DNA of 64,000 nt from Acidiphilium sp. 37-60-79 (GCA_002279355.1 NCBV01000006.1:62001-126000), one strand, 5' to 3'. Shown: positions 1 to 9,529, counted from the first letter of the stretch. Made by a program: numbers and translations. Notes: generated by a model not told the origin, from the letters alone.

Positions 1-1521
1 GTGGGCGATGCCGGGACGACGCGACCTTGGGGACTCTCGGTGCAGGTTTATAGTGCGCGGCGAGCGGGGGCGCGGATCGGGGATTTTGTAGCCCTCGCAG
101 ATTTGGCGCGCAGTGCGGCACGGCATGGCGCGGATGTATTGGCGATCAGCCCAGTACATGCGCCGTTCGCGGCCGCTCCGGAGCGTTTCAGCCCGTATGC
201 GCCGTCGAGCCGGATCGCGTTGAACCCGCTTTATGTGGATGCCAGCGGTGGGCCCGCCCCTGAGCATTTAATCGATTGGCCGCAGGCGCATCGGGCGGGG
301 TATCAGGCATTGCGGGCGGCGTTTGCGAGCGGCACGGACTCGGCGGGGTTCGCAGCGTTTGAACGCTATGCGCCCGAACGGGTGCGCCGCCATGCATCAC
401 TCGATTTTCGCGTTTGGCCGGCGGCGTTGCGCGACCCCGCAGATGCGGCGGTGGCCGAGGCGGCGATGCGGCTGGCCGGGTCGGTGCGGTTTCATCTCTA
501 TGCGCAATATCGCGCGCAAGCTGGTTTGGCGGCGGCGCAGCAGGCGGCATGCGCGGCGGGCATGGCGATTGGGCTGGTGACCGATTTGGCGGTGGGGACG
601 GATCCGTCGGGCAGTGATTCCTGGGGGCAGCGTGATGCGATGCTGCACGGGTTGAGCATTGGTGCGCCGCCGGATGCGTTAAGCCGTGAGGGGCAGGGTT
701 GGGGCCTGACCAGCTTTGCGCCGAACGGGCTTATTCGCGACGGGTTCGCCGGGTTTCGGGCAATGCTGCGTGCGCAAATGGCGCCGGCGGGTGGGATGCG
801 GATTGATCATGCGATGGGGTTTACCCGGCTCTGGGTGATCCCCGAGGGCGCCGCGCCGACCGCGGGCTGCTATTTGGCGATGCCTTTTGCCGATATGATG
901 CGGGTGACGGTGCTGGAATCATGGCAAAATCGGGCGATTGTGTTGGCCGAGGATTTGGGCACCGTGCCGGAGGGGTTTCGGGCGACGCTGGCCTCACGCG
1001 GGTTATTGGGGATGAGCGTGCTCTGGTTTGAGCGGCGCGGCGAAGGGTTCATGCCCCCGGCGCTGTGGCGGCGCGAGAGTGCTGGCATGACCTCGACCCA
1101 TGACGTGCCGACCGTTGCCGGCTGGTGGCGCGGCACCGATATCGGTTGGCGTGAGCATATCGGGCTGGCGGGCGATGATTGGGCGACGCGAGTGGATCAA
1201 CGGGCGCATTTATGGTGGGTGGTGCAGGATTCCGGCTCGGCAAGCGGGGCGATGCCGCCGCCAGAGGATGCCGAGACGATTGCCGATGCGCTCGCAGCGC
1301 ATTTGGGCAGCACGCAGGCAGAAATGGCGCTGTTGCCGATGGAGGATGCGCTGGCGTTGGATCAGCAGCCCAACCTTCCCGGAACAACCGATGAGCATCC
1401 GAATTGGCGACGCGTGTTACCGGGTGAGGCCGCGACCATGCTCGGTGACGAGGCCGTTGCAGCGCGGCTTGCGCGGCTCCATCACCGCCGGAGTGCGTTG
1501 GCGCTCCGGCGGAATGAATAA
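1..1521 (+). CDS. malQ: 4-alpha-glucanotransferase (amylomaltase), 5' end outside window
   Basis: Transfers alpha-1,4-glucan segments between maltodextrins in the cytoplasm (GH77). The visible 506 codons match the catalytic barrel of the Escherichia coli type of MalQ. The segment opens with WGLSVQVYS and then SPYAPSSR, which in E. coli MalQ follow an N-terminal region of roughly 140 residues. The catalytic triad is visible: nucleophile Asp269 in GMRIDHAMG, acid/base Glu317 in LAEDLGTVP and Asp368 in STHDVPT. The GTG at base 1 is probably an internal valine, because the usual N-terminal domain is missing and the frame is open at the window edge. The stop lies 7 nt from the convergent ftsH stop. 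Function is clear; the start is not in view. Confidence 0.9.
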   Translation: MGDAGTTRPWGLSVQVYSARRAGARIGDFVALADLARSAARHGADVLAISPVHAPFAAAPERFSPYAPSSRIALNPLYVDASGGPAPEHLIDWPQAHRAGYQALRAAFASGTDSAGFAAFERYAPERVRRHASLDFRVWPAALRDPADAAVAEAAMRLAGSVRFHLYAQYRAQAGLAAAQQAACAAGMAIGLVTDLAVGTDPSGSDSWGQRDAMLHGLSIGAPPDALSREGQGWGLTSFAPNGLIRDGFAGFRAMLRAQMAPAGGMRIDHAMGFTRLWVIPEGAAPTAGCYLAMPFADMMRVTVLESWQNRAIVLAEDLGTVPEGFRATLASRGLLGMSVLWFERRGEGFMPPALWRRESAGMTSTHDVPTVAGWWRGTDIGWREHIGLAGDDWATRVDQRAHLWWVVQDSGSASGAMPPPEDAETIADALAAHLGSTQAEMALLPMEDALALDQQPNLPGTTDEHPNWRRVLPGEAATMLGDEAVAARLARLHHRRSALALRRNE

Positions 1522-1528
1522 GCGAGTA

Positions 1529-3469
1529 TTAGCCGGGCGCAGGCAGCGGGCCGAGACCGCCTGATTTGGGCATGTCCGGCTTTTGCGACAACGGAACCGA
1601 GCCACGACGTTGATCCGGCGCGGGCTCGTCCACTACTTTGCGGACCAGTTTCTCGCCGCGAATAACGGCGCGAATATCCTCGCCGGACAGGGTTTCATAT
1701 TCCAGCAACCCATTGGCCAACGCGTGCAGATCATCGAGCCGTTCAGTCAGGATGCGCTTGGCCTCGCTGTAAGCATGGCCGATGATGCGCTTCACTTCGG
1801 CGTCGATCTCTTGGGCGGTGGCTTCGGAGACGCTCTTATGTTGCTGGATCGATTGGCCAAGGAACAGATCCTGACCATTATCGCCATAAGCGACCATGCC
1901 GAGCGTGTCGCTCATGCCCCATTCGGTGACCATGCGGCGGGTAATGTCGGTCGCTTGCTTGATATCGCCCGACGCCCCGTTGGAAACGTTATCGGCCCCG
2001 AAAATGATTTCCTCGGCAGCACGACCGCCCATGGCTTTCACCAGTTCGGCGAGCAATTTGGCTTTGCTCATCGAATAGCGATCCCCTTCCGGCAGGCTCA
2101 TCACCAAGCCGAGCGCCCGACCCCGGGGGATGATGGTGGCTTTGTGCACCGGATCACATTGCGGTTGCGAGATCGAGCAAATGGCATGGCCACCCTCGTG
2201 GAACGCGGTCATGCGCTTTTCATCATCGCTCATCACCAATGAACGACGCTCGGCACCCATCATGACCTTATCTTTGGCGTTTTCGAACTCGGCCATCGCG
2301 ACGACTCGCTTGCCCATGCGGGCCGCGAGCAAGGCCGCTTCGTTGACCAGATTGGCAAGGTCCGCGCCGGAAAAGCCGGGCGTGCCGCGTGCGATCACTT
2401 TCGGATCGACATCCGAGGCGAGGGGTACTTTGCGCATATGGACTTTGATGATGCGCTCACGGCCATTCACATCGGGGTTGGGCACGACCACTTGGCGGTC
2501 GAACCGGCCAGGACGCAGCAAGGCCGGATCGAGCACATCCGGCCGGTTGGTGGCCGCGATCAGAATCACGCCTTCATTGCTCTCAAACCCGTCCATCTCG
2601 ACCAGCATCTGGTTGAGGGTTTGTTCGCGCTCATCGTTGCCGCCGCCAAGGCCAGCGCCGCGATGACGGCCGACCGCGTCGATTTCATCGATGAAAATGA
2701 TGCAAGGCGCGTTCTTTTTGCCCTGCTCGAACATGTCGCGGACCCGCGAGGCGCCGACGCCCACAAACATTTCCACAAAATCAGAGCCGGAAATGGTGAA
2801 AAAGGGCACATTCGCTTCACCGGCAATGGCGCGAGCGAGCAGGGTTTTGCCGGTGCCGGGCGGACCGACGAGCAACACGCCTTTCGGAATTTTACCACCA
2901 AGCCGCTGGAATTTCTGCGGATCACGCAGAAACTCGACGATTTCCTGCAATTCGTTCTTTGCCTCATCAATGCCAGCCACGTCATCGAAGGTAACGCGGC
3001 CCTGCTTTTCCGTTAGCAAACGGGCGCGGGATTTGCCAAAGCCCATTGCGCGACCACCGCCGCCCTGCATTTGGCGCATGAAATAGAACCAAATGCCGGC
3101 CATGATCAGAATTGGCGACCAAGCAATCAGATATTTGACCAGCGGATTTTCTGGACTGGTCAACGGTCGTGCGGTAACGCTCACGCCTTTCGCGATGAGG
3201 GCAGGCACCAAATTCGGGTCGCTCGGCGCATAGGTCGTGAACTTGCTGGCTGGAGCAACACCTTGTGGCTTCATCGTGCCCGCGATGTTGTGGCCGCGAA
3301 TCTCGACTTTGGCGACTTTGCCGGTGTTCACTTCGGTGAGAAAGGTGGAATAGGCGATTTTCGAGCCAGCATCTTTTTTGCCGACTTGGGGTTGGAACAT
3401 ATTGAAAAGCAACACCACGCTAAGGATCACCACGACCCAGAGCAGAAGGTTACGCCAAAAATTACTCAT
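1529..3469 (-). CDS. ftsH: ATP-dependent zinc metalloprotease FtsH
   Basis: Membrane-anchored AAA+ protease that extracts and degrades unassembled membrane proteins and short-lived cytoplasmic regulators. The 646-residue length is normal. Visible parts: a first membrane segment at about 5-24, a periplasmic region, a second segment at about 112-131, Walker A GPPGTGKT (202-209), Walker B IIFIDEID (257-264), a second region of homology around 307-323, and the zinc site HEGGH (424-428). HEGGH fits HExxH but has Gly where E. coli has Ala. It is the last gene of the pal-cpoB-tilS-ftsH run, about 150 nt after tilS. Its stop nearly abuts malQ from the other strand. Confidence 0.98.
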   Translation of the reverse strand: MSNFWRNLLLWVVVILSVVLLFNMFQPQVGKKDAGSKIAYSTFLTEVNTGKVAKVEIRGHNIAGTMKPQGVAPASKFTTYAPSDPNLVPALIAKGVSVTARPLTSPENPLVKYLIAWSPILIMAGIWFYFMRQMQGGGGRAMGFGKSRARLLTEKQGRVTFDDVAGIDEAKNELQEIVEFLRDPQKFQRLGGKIPKGVLLVGPPGTGKTLLARAIAGEANVPFFTISGSDFVEMFVGVGASRVRDMFEQGKKNAPCIIFIDEIDAVGRHRGAGLGGGNDEREQTLNQMLVEMDGFESNEGVILIAATNRPDVLDPALLRPGRFDRQVVVPNPDVNGRERIIKVHMRKVPLASDVDPKVIARGTPGFSGADLANLVNEAALLAARMGKRVVAMAEFENAKDKVMMGAERRSLVMSDDEKRMTAFHEGGHAICSISQPQCDPVHKATIIPRGRALGLVMSLPEGDRYSMSKAKLLAELVKAMGGRAAEEIIFGADNVSNGASGDIKQATDITRRMVTEWGMSDTLGMVAYGDNGQDLFLGQSIQQHKSVSEATAQEIDAEVKRIIGHAYSEAKRILTERLDDLHALANGLLEYETLSGEDIRAVIRGEKLVRKVVDEPAPDQRRGSVPLSQKPDMPKSGGLGPLPAPG

Positions 3470-3622
3470 TCGACCTGATCCAGTTCAAACTCGAGCAACA
3501 CGCGGGACACTATGTTGGCTCCGGCCCGATGCCGGGGCAACAACGCACGACGGAAAGATAATGGCACGACAATACGCGCCTCGCTACCCATTTTATTTAG
3601 ATAGGATCGCGCGGCGAATTTC

Positions 3623-4870
3623 CTATCCCAAAGCCGCATGGCCGGGGTCCGTTGTTGTGGGATGGGGTGGCGCGAATTCGATCTGACAGGCGGGGCCGAC
3701 GCCCAGATGTGGCACCGCAAGCAGTTCTGGGCCCGTGAACAAAGCAGGGAGTGTGCGCAGGACTAGCGATGGAAGAGCGGACTGGCGGCGATAATCACGC
3801 GCCCGCTCGCCCAAGGCGCCCACGGCGCCCAAGGTGCTGGGACGGGACGCCGCTGCGGGAGGTGCGCGAAGCAAAAAGCGGTGATCCCAGAGGGCGCCGG
3901 AATAAGCCTCAGTGGCTGGCGCGCACGCGGCGGGTTCACGGGCCAAAAGGAAGCCGCCGAGGCGGCACGAATAGGCAATTTGCACGCCAGCTAGAGTGGC
4001 CGGAGTGAGTTTGTTCGCCAGGCGCGCAATCGCGGCACGGGGCGGTGGGTATTTGGCACCGCCAATCACGCGGATCAGGGCGCTTAGCGCTTCAGCCGCG
4101 AGATGATCAGTGACGATCAGCGCGAAGCCTTCGGCGCGGATCACCACATTGGTCGCGAGCGCTTGGGCGGAGGCCTCAGCCTCGGCGCGATGTTGGGCGA
4201 TGGTGGCTGGATTGATCGGGCGGGTGGTGATGCCGGATTGTCGCAGGCGAGCGCGTTCGAAGGCGGGGTTGGTGTTGCTCGGGTCCTCGATCCAGGGGAT
4301 ATTTTGGGTCGCGAGAAACTGCCGGAGCGTGCTGCGTGGCACCGCCAATAACGGGCGTAGAATGGCCAAATCGGCCCTAGCGGACCAGGGCGACATGCCA
4401 TGCAGGCCGCGCGCGCCGCGCTCGGCGCGCATGGCGATGAGTTCGGTTTGATCATCGGCGTGATGGCCGACCAGCAAAAAGGGCGCGCCGTAAGCGCGGG
4501 CGGCTTGGATCAGGGCGTGGTAGCGGGCGGTGCGAGCGCGGTCTTGCAAGGCGGGGCCGGGCGATAGGCTGCGGAGCACCAGAATATCAGCGGCGATGCC
4601 CAGGGAGGTAAGGCGTTGGCGGGTAAGTTCGGCCTCTGCTGCGGATTCGGGACGAAGTTGATGATCGACGATGAAGGCCCGCAGCATCGCAGCCCGATCC
4701 TTGGCCCAACGCTGGGTCAGCACCGCGAGGGCGGTCGAATCAGCACCGCCAGAGACCGCTAGGGCAAAGCGCGATGCCGGGCCAAATGGGCCAAGCTGCG
4801 TCATGTGCGCGGTGAAATGCGCCGTCAGATCGGCCGGTGCGAGAAAGCCAACGCTGGCGCTTAGTGGCAA
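3623..4870 (-). CDS. tilS: tRNA(Ile)-lysidine synthase
   Basis: Converts C34 of the CAU-anticodon isoleucine tRNA to lysidine with ATP and lysine, switching its charging from Met to Ile and its reading to AUA. The N-type ATP pyrophosphatase P-loop SGGADS is at residues 40-45, with further conserved blocks VGHHADDQTE and RPLL. At 415 residues it is in the usual range. The C-terminal part is Ala/Pro rich and poorly conserved. Its start overlaps the 3' end of cpoB by about 10 nt, suggesting translational coupling. Confidence 0.93.
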   Translation of the reverse strand: MPLSASVGFLAPADLTAHFTAHMTQLGPFGPASRFALAVSGGADSTALAVLTQRWAKDRAAMLRAFIVDHQLRPESAAEAELTRQRLTSLGIAADILVLRSLSPGPALQDRARTARYHALIQAARAYGAPFLLVGHHADDQTELIAMRAERGARGLHGMSPWSARADLAILRPLLAVPRSTLRQFLATQNIPWIEDPSNTNPAFERARLRQSGITTRPINPATIAQHRAEAEASAQALATNVVIRAEGFALIVTDHLAAEALSALIRVIGGAKYPPPRAAIARLANKLTPATLAGVQIAYSCRLGGFLLAREPAACAPATEAYSGALWDHRFLLRAPPAAASRPSTLGAVGALGERARDYRRQSALPSLVLRTLPALFTGPELLAVPHLGVGPACQIEFAPPHPTTTDPGHAALG

Positions 4871-5778
4871 TGGGCGCGCAGGCGCAAGCTGCGAACCTGA
4901 CCGGCGATACGGGGTGACGGTGATGAAAATTGGCTGCTAAGCGAATCCAGCGTGTCGCACGCCGCACTAAATTGGTGGATTGCGGTGAGCGATCCGGCAA
5001 GGCCGAGCAGCGATTGCGAGGCATACGGGCCCGAACGTGCACCATTATAAGAATCGTCATAAGCCAAGGCGGCTTGTTGGTAATGATGCTGGCCGGTCAG
5101 GGCTTGGCCGAGCGTATATTCGGCGGCGCCATGATCCGCACCCCGGCCCTGCTTGGCGATGATGGCTTTGGCATCCGCTTCGGCGGTCAAGTAATCGCGG
5201 GCGGCCATTGCATGGCGGGCGGCGACAATCGATGCGACCACATGGGCCGACGCGGCGGGGTGATCGACGGGATTAACCGGCATCTGGCCTAAGGTTTGCG
5301 GGCCGCCTGAGCGCGGTGTGGGTTTAGGCCCTTGGGGAGCCGCATTGGCGGGTGGCGTTGTGCCGGGGGTGGCGGCCGCGCCCGCTTGGCCGAGTTGGAA
5401 TTTCAGATCGCCGATTTGTTGCTTGAGCTCGTCATGTTGAGTGGCAACCTCATGTTCAAGCGTATCGACGCGGCCTCGCAGATTTTGCACTTGGTCCTGC
5501 AAGGTTTGCACCTGTTGCAACAAATTGGGCAGGAGCGCGTTGGCGCCCGCGGCGCTACCGGTGTCAGACGGGGCGGGTTGCGAGGAGCCCAGTGCGGAAT
5601 TGCCGTTATTCTGGCTTGTTTGTAGCTGTTGCACCTGCTGGCGCAGCGCCAGGATTTGATTTTCCAGCGCAATACCCTCGCGGCTCGAAACCATTTGCGC
5701 ATGAGCGACCTTGATGGGTGCTGCGCTGATGGCGGCGAGGATGAGCGGCAGGGCGGCGATCAGAAGCGTGCGGCGCAT
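4861..5778 (-). CDS. cpoB: Cell division coordinator CpoB (YbgF), periplasmic
   Basis: Periplasmic partner of the Tol-Pal system that links outer-membrane constriction to septal peptidoglycan synthesis. From ATG at 5778 the protein has 305 residues. It has a signal peptide (MRRTLLIAALPLILAAISAA, ending near AHAQ), a Gln/Leu-rich coiled coil (about 35-110), a Gly/Pro/Ala-rich linker, and C-terminal TPR-like repeats (about 185-300) including AAEYTLGQAL and ALAYDDSY. The frame is open further upstream, but that stretch runs through the pal terminator and lacks a signal peptide, so the internal ATG is chosen. It lies directly downstream of pal, as in most proteobacteria. Confidence 0.92.
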   Translation of the reverse strand: MRRTLLIAALPLILAAISAAPIKVAHAQMVSSREGIALENQILALRQQVQQLQTSQNNGNSALGSSQPAPSDTGSAAGANALLPNLLQQVQTLQDQVQNLRGRVDTLEHEVATQHDELKQQIGDLKFQLGQAGAAATPGTTPPANAAPQGPKPTPRSGGPQTLGQMPVNPVDHPAASAHVVASIVAARHAMAARDYLTAEADAKAIIAKQGRGADHGAAEYTLGQALTGQHHYQQAALAYDDSYNGARSGPYASQSLLGLAGSLTAIHQFSAACDTLDSLSSQFSSPSPRIAGQVRSLRLRAHCH

Positions 5779-5856
5779 GAGATTATCCCGGATCGGTGGA
5801 AACAGAACTTCGAAAAGGTTTACCGCGTTATCCGCGTGACGGGAATGCTTGGCCCT

Positions 5857-5888
5857 CAAACAAAAACGGCGGCCCGGGGGCCGCCGTT
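5857..5888 (-). terminator. Rho-independent terminator after pal
   Basis: A GC-rich inverted repeat at 5865-5888 (arms AACGGCGGCCC and GGGCCGCCGTT) is followed, on the minus strand, by TTTTTGTTTGAG. It sits between the pal stop and the cpoB start, so it would reduce but perhaps not abolish read-through into cpoB-tilS-ftsH. Confidence 0.85.
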
Positions 5889-5911
5889 GAAGCACCAATG
5901 CCGTGAGGCGA

Positions 5912-6415
5912 TTAGTGGCAGTTTTGCGGGTTGAAGCCCTGCACCGAGGTGATCGCAACGCGATCCTGTGCGTAATCGGCCATCGTATTGCCCGGCGAAA
6001 CCAAGCACGACTTGCCATAAGACACGGTCTGGACACGCGAAGCGGCAATGCCTTTGGCAACGAGCATGTTGCGGGCGGCGTTCGCGCGGCGATGGCCAAG
6101 CGCCAAGTTGTAGGCTTCAGTGCCGCGCGGATCGGCGTTACCAGCGATCAACACATCGACATTCGGATACTTGGCGAGCCAAGCCGCTTGTTTATCAAGG
6201 GTCGCACGGTCGGATGCGGTGAGGCCCGACTGATTGAAACCGAAGAACACGCGATCACCGACGCTGGCGACGAGTTGTTGCTCGCTACCCGGAGCCGGGC
6301 CCTGCATGGTCGGGGTTGTAACGCCAGTGCCCGTTGAGGCCGTTTTGGCCGGCCCGTTCGAGCAGGCTGCGAGCAGGGCAACTGCTGCGAGTGCCCCCAA
6401 AGCTTTAATCTTCAT
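5912..6415 (-). CDS. pal: Peptidoglycan-associated lipoprotein Pal
   Basis: Outer-membrane lipoprotein whose OmpA-like domain binds peptidoglycan and TolB, keeping the outer membrane attached during division. From ATG 6415 it has 167 residues. A lipoprotein signal (MKIKALGALAAVALLAAC) places the lipidated Cys at position 18. The OmpA_C domain covers about 55-165, with IAGNADPRGTEAYN and LGHRRANAARN. The upstream in-frame extension lacks lipobox logic and was not used. The gene before it is not tolB, which is unusual. Confidence 0.95.
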   Translation of the reverse strand: MKIKALGALAAVALLAACSNGPAKTASTGTGVTTPTMQGPAPGSEQQLVASVGDRVFFGFNQSGLTASDRATLDKQAAWLAKYPNVDVLIAGNADPRGTEAYNLALGHRRANAARNMLVAKGIAASRVQTVSYGKSCLVSPGNTMADYAQDRVAITSVQGFNPQNCH

Positions 6416-6771
6416 TTTGTTCCGTCCCGATGTTGGGTGCCAAAGAAATAGTACGTTAAACATAAGCAGTATGCCACGAAAAATCCAGAGCTAATCGCAT
6501 CTGCGACCAGACCGGGTAATTCGGTGCCCTGTGCGCAACACTGACTGAAGACGCGGCGTGCCCAAATCGTGGGCGAAACGACGCGTGCGACGAGTGAGTG
6601 CACGCAAACCGCGTTATCGCGCCGCGTAACAACGTGCAAGAGGCAAGTGCCGTTGGTTAACGCGGAGCAGAGGCGCATCGATTGAATTGCCGATATAGCG
6701 ATATTTTCGCAACATGATTTATTGCGAAAATGATCGCGTCGGTTTCACGAAATATTAACTTATCGTTGCTA
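6416..6771. other. Intergenic region upstream of pal
   Basis: There is no convincing gene here. The short minus-strand frame at 6412-6678 has no family resemblance and ends inside the pal start. The stretch must hold the pal promoter (minus strand), and its right end must hold the promoter of the candidate small RNA (plus strand). Bases 6690-6770 are noticeably AT-rich, but no clean -35/-10 pair stands out. Confidence 0.5.
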
Positions 6772-6880
6772 AAACTCCCAGTGAGGCCGTTGGTCTCCGT
6801 TTCCTCCCAAGGCCGCGCTGATATGCCGGCCAACCTTAAGGGCGTTTTCCGCTATAATTTGCGGAAAACGCCCTTTTTTT
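6772..6880 (+). ncRNA. Candidate trans-acting small RNA (MmgR/alpha-r8-like)
   Basis: On the plus strand, with no plus-strand gene upstream, lies about 100 nt with small-RNA architecture. A 7-bp stem (6789-6795 with 6828-6834, one G-U pair) encloses a large loop exposing TTTCCTCCC at 6800-6808, complementary to Shine-Dalgarno sequences. An almost perfect intrinsic terminator ending in seven T follows (6838-6880). An unpaired UUUCCUCCC between hairpins is, from memory, a hallmark of the alphaproteobacterial MmgR/alpha-r8 (Rfam suhB) family, so this is proposed as a distant member. The 5' end is estimated and no clear promoter was found. The alternative is a terminator of unrelated antisense transcription. 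Confidence 0.6.
6838..6880 (+). terminator. Strong intrinsic terminator of the candidate small RNA
   Basis: A perfect 15-bp inverted repeat (6838-6852 with 6861-6875, core GGGCGTTTTCCGC) has an 8-nt loop, and a run of T reaches 6880. The T-run is on the plus strand only, so it terminates plus-strand transcripts. The gene ending at 6896 on the minus strand does not have a matching T-run. Confidence 0.9.
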
Positions 6881-6895
6881 GAGGTCCGTTGTGAA

Positions 6896-9121
6896 TTAAG
6901 GCTTCGGTTGGAAGCCTTTGGCGCCGAGCTGCCAGAGCAGGAAGGTGTATTCATCGGCACGCGAGCGAACGAACTGATCCTTGGTGGAGCCAATGCCATG
7001 GCCGGATTGATAGCTCACCCGCAGTAAATCCGGACGTCCAGACGCGCTGGCGGTTTGCAGCCGGGCGATGAATTTAGCGACTTCCCAGGGGGCCACGCGT
7101 GGATCATTGGCGCCAGTAATGCCCATGACGGCCGGGTATTTTACGCCATTGCGGATATGCGCCATGGCGTCCATCGCATAGATCCAATGGAAATCGGGTT
7201 GTTTCAGCACGTTGCCGAACTCGATTTCGTTGGGTGGGCCGTTCGGGGTGAACTGCATGCGCAGTGCATTGGTATCCCCATGGCTATCGATGGCGGCGGC
7301 GAACAGGTCGGGCCGCCACGCCACGGCACCGCCAATAGTGATGCCGCCCGCACTGCCGCCTTCACCGGCGAGATGCGCGGGCGACGTGTAGTGATGGTCG
7401 ACCAAATATTGGCCCGCGGCAATAAAATCGAACACGGTGTTGATTTTGGTCGCTTTCATGCCGGCCTGATGCCACGCCGCACCATACCAGCCGCCGCCGC
7501 GCACATGGGCGATGGCGATGATGCCGCCGCGCTCGAGCCATGGCAGAGCGGTCGGATCGAAATAGGGCGTAATGGTAATGCCGTAGCTGCCATAACCGAT
7601 CAGCAATGTTGGATTTTTGCCGTCAAGCTTGGTGCCTTTTTTCATAATAATCGAAACCGGGATCATCGTGCCATCCCAAGAGACGGCTTTGACTTCCTTG
7701 GATTCGATATCGGCAAAGCTGACTTTGGGCGGCTTTTGCAAGTTCGTGTTGATGACCGCCTGGGTGGTGGGCGAAAAATCATACCAAGCGCCCGGGGTGG
7801 TCCAACCGGAGAGGCGGAACCAGCTACCCGCACCGTTCGGATCCGCGACGATTTGGCCGAGGCCACCCTGGAACGGCATTTTCACGCTGCTTGTCGCATC
7901 CGTTTTATAGGCGACGCGCTCGATCCGACCCATGCCGTCGCGCATGGCGCCCACATACAAAGCGTGGCTCCCAGCAGCGAGGCTGGTAATCACGCGTGCG
8001 CTCGGCGGAACGACAGTTTTGGGCGCGGCATGGCCGGCCAGATCATAAGACACGACCTTATAGCGCGGCGCATCGTTCGAGGTGATCACATCCAGCCGGT
8101 CACCATGCACGGCAAATCCAGAGATATTGGCGCTGCGCCCGGCGACCTTGTGCCAAACCGGCTTACCGGCTTCGAGATCGGCGACCTTGGCGGCGTAGAT
8201 ATCGTCGATCGACTGTAATTCTTCGTTTTCGGTGAACAAGCCAATCGCCCACGGGGATTTCGCGGAAGTGAGCACCAACGCATCCTGTGACAGGGTCATT
8301 GGCACGCTGGAAGCGAGCTTCCAGCCGAACATTGGCTTATCGGCAGCACCGCTGGGGTCGTTGCTGCTCAGCAAATGCAGATAGTCCCGGCTTTTTTGGT
8401 AGAAATCGGTGATCGCAGCGTGCGGGCCGAATGAATGCAGGCGGTAATAGACGAACCCTTTGGAATCGGGCAGCCAGGCTACGGGCGGGAAATCGCTATT
8501 ATCGCCATCGACGCCGGTGATGCCGATATCGAGCAATTTTCCGGTGGCAACATCAAGCACACGCAGCTTGGCCTGTTCGGAGCCGCCGCCGGAAACACCG
8601 AAGGCCACATATTTTCCGTTGGGGGAGACGAAGTAGAAATTAATCGCCTGCGGTATGTGGTTTTTGCTGAAACTCATCGGATCAATCAGCAAGTGCGGCG
8701 TCGCGCCGACCTTGTCCATCACCATCAGATGCGCAGTATCCTGGCCGGGGCCGATGCCCATGTAGAAAATTTTTCCGTCAGCGCGGGTAATGTTGAACAC
8801 GGCGCTGCCGACATTCGCGTCCTTTTTGATCTCGGCATAAATTTTTTGATGACCCGGAATCCGGTTCAAGACGGCACGGGTATAGGTATTTTGCTGCTTC
8901 ATAAATAGCGCCAGGCGCTTGCTGCCTGGCTTTTCCATCCAGCGATAATCATCGACGACGGGGGTGCCGAAATCATTGCTGACATGTTTGATAATCGGTG
9001 CCGAAGGCGGCTTGACCGGCATGGTGGCGGCTTGGGCCGTCGCGGTGATCAGCGCGAATGCTGGCAGCACCGCTGTCACGATTTGAACGCGCCGATGGAT
9101 CTGAGGTCGCACGAATTTCAT
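6896..9121 (-). CDS. Exported prolyl oligopeptidase family serine peptidase (S9A)
   Basis: Probably cleaves proline-containing oligopeptides after export. The 741 residues comprise an N-terminal signal sequence (about 1-31, ending TATAQA), an N-terminal PF02897-type seven-bladed propeller with DDYRWMEKP near the start, and a C-terminal alpha/beta hydrolase domain. The nucleophile is Ser590 in GEGGSAGG, preceded by AHVRGGGWYG. A late Asp (TGANDPRV) and His (QSGHGIG) complete the triad. It stands alone between the candidate small RNA and the divergent Hint-domain gene. The exact substrate cannot be told from sequence. Confidence 0.93.
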   Translation of the reverse strand: MKFVRPQIHRRVQIVTAVLPAFALITATAQAATMPVKPPSAPIIKHVSNDFGTPVVDDYRWMEKPGSKRLALFMKQQNTYTRAVLNRIPGHQKIYAEIKKDANVGSAVFNITRADGKIFYMGIGPGQDTAHLMVMDKVGATPHLLIDPMSFSKNHIPQAINFYFVSPNGKYVAFGVSGGGSEQAKLRVLDVATGKLLDIGITGVDGDNSDFPPVAWLPDSKGFVYYRLHSFGPHAAITDFYQKSRDYLHLLSSNDPSGAADKPMFGWKLASSVPMTLSQDALVLTSAKSPWAIGLFTENEELQSIDDIYAAKVADLEAGKPVWHKVAGRSANISGFAVHGDRLDVITSNDAPRYKVVSYDLAGHAAPKTVVPPSARVITSLAAGSHALYVGAMRDGMGRIERVAYKTDATSSVKMPFQGGLGQIVADPNGAGSWFRLSGWTTPGAWYDFSPTTQAVINTNLQKPPKVSFADIESKEVKAVSWDGTMIPVSIIMKKGTKLDGKNPTLLIGYGSYGITITPYFDPTALPWLERGGIIAIAHVRGGGWYGAAWHQAGMKATKINTVFDFIAAGQYLVDHHYTSPAHLAGEGGSAGGITIGGAVAWRPDLFAAAIDSHGDTNALRMQFTPNGPPNEIEFGNVLKQPDFHWIYAMDAMAHIRNGVKYPAVMGITGANDPRVAPWEVAKFIARLQTASASGRPDLLRVSYQSGHGIGSTKDQFVRSRADEYTFLLWQLGAKGFQPKP

Positions 9122-9529
9122 GGAAGCTCTCCGAAATATTATTGCCCGGTATTAGCCCATGCCAGGATCGCCGACTAGGGCAACGCTGGTGGGCCAAAGC
9201 CGATCTGGAGTCGATCAACCAAGGGATGTTCCGGAGGGTCGGATAATCGAGCCGCTCCTACCCGGATGCCCATGGGGATGGTCACTATTTGGTCACGACC
9301 ATGATTTCCAGCGCAAATTTAACGGACTGCACGATGGCATCCGAAGTTACGCTGCATACAAAAAAAATATGTGTGTTTTTTGTGAATTTTTGTGTATAAT
9401 TTGATATTAATATATTATTCTGGTATTTTTTATTATATTTTTAAATTTGAAGAATTTTTTTTCTATTTTTGCTCTTTTCAGGCTCGGGCGCTCATGTTAA
9501 ATTCCTGTCATAAATAACGGAGTGTGGTA
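9122..9529. other. Divergent intergenic region with an AT-rich half
   Basis: Separates the minus-strand peptidase gene from the plus-strand Hint-domain gene. Bases 9122-9350 have ordinary composition and show no gene I can support. Bases 9355-9480 are very AT-rich, with long runs of T, unlike the GC-rich neighbourhood. This is typical of promoters for acquired or silenced genes. Confidence 0.6.
9395..9400 (+). promoter_or_regulatory. Possible -10 box for the Hint-domain gene
   Basis: A perfect TATAAT preceded by TGTG lies about 130 nt before the start codon, inside the AT-rich stretch. No matching -35 hexamer is clear at 16-18 nt spacing, so this is a weak prediction; AT-rich DNA produces such boxes by chance. 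Confidence 0.35.

Noticed and set aside
6412-6678. An 88-codon minus-strand frame upstream of pal
   Set aside because: It has no family, no ribosome binding site, overlaps the pal start, and contains a biased, unlikely composition.
7055-8218. A 387-codon plus-strand frame opposite the prolyl oligopeptidase
   Set aside because: Shadow of a clearly coding gene; no ribosome binding site or known fold.
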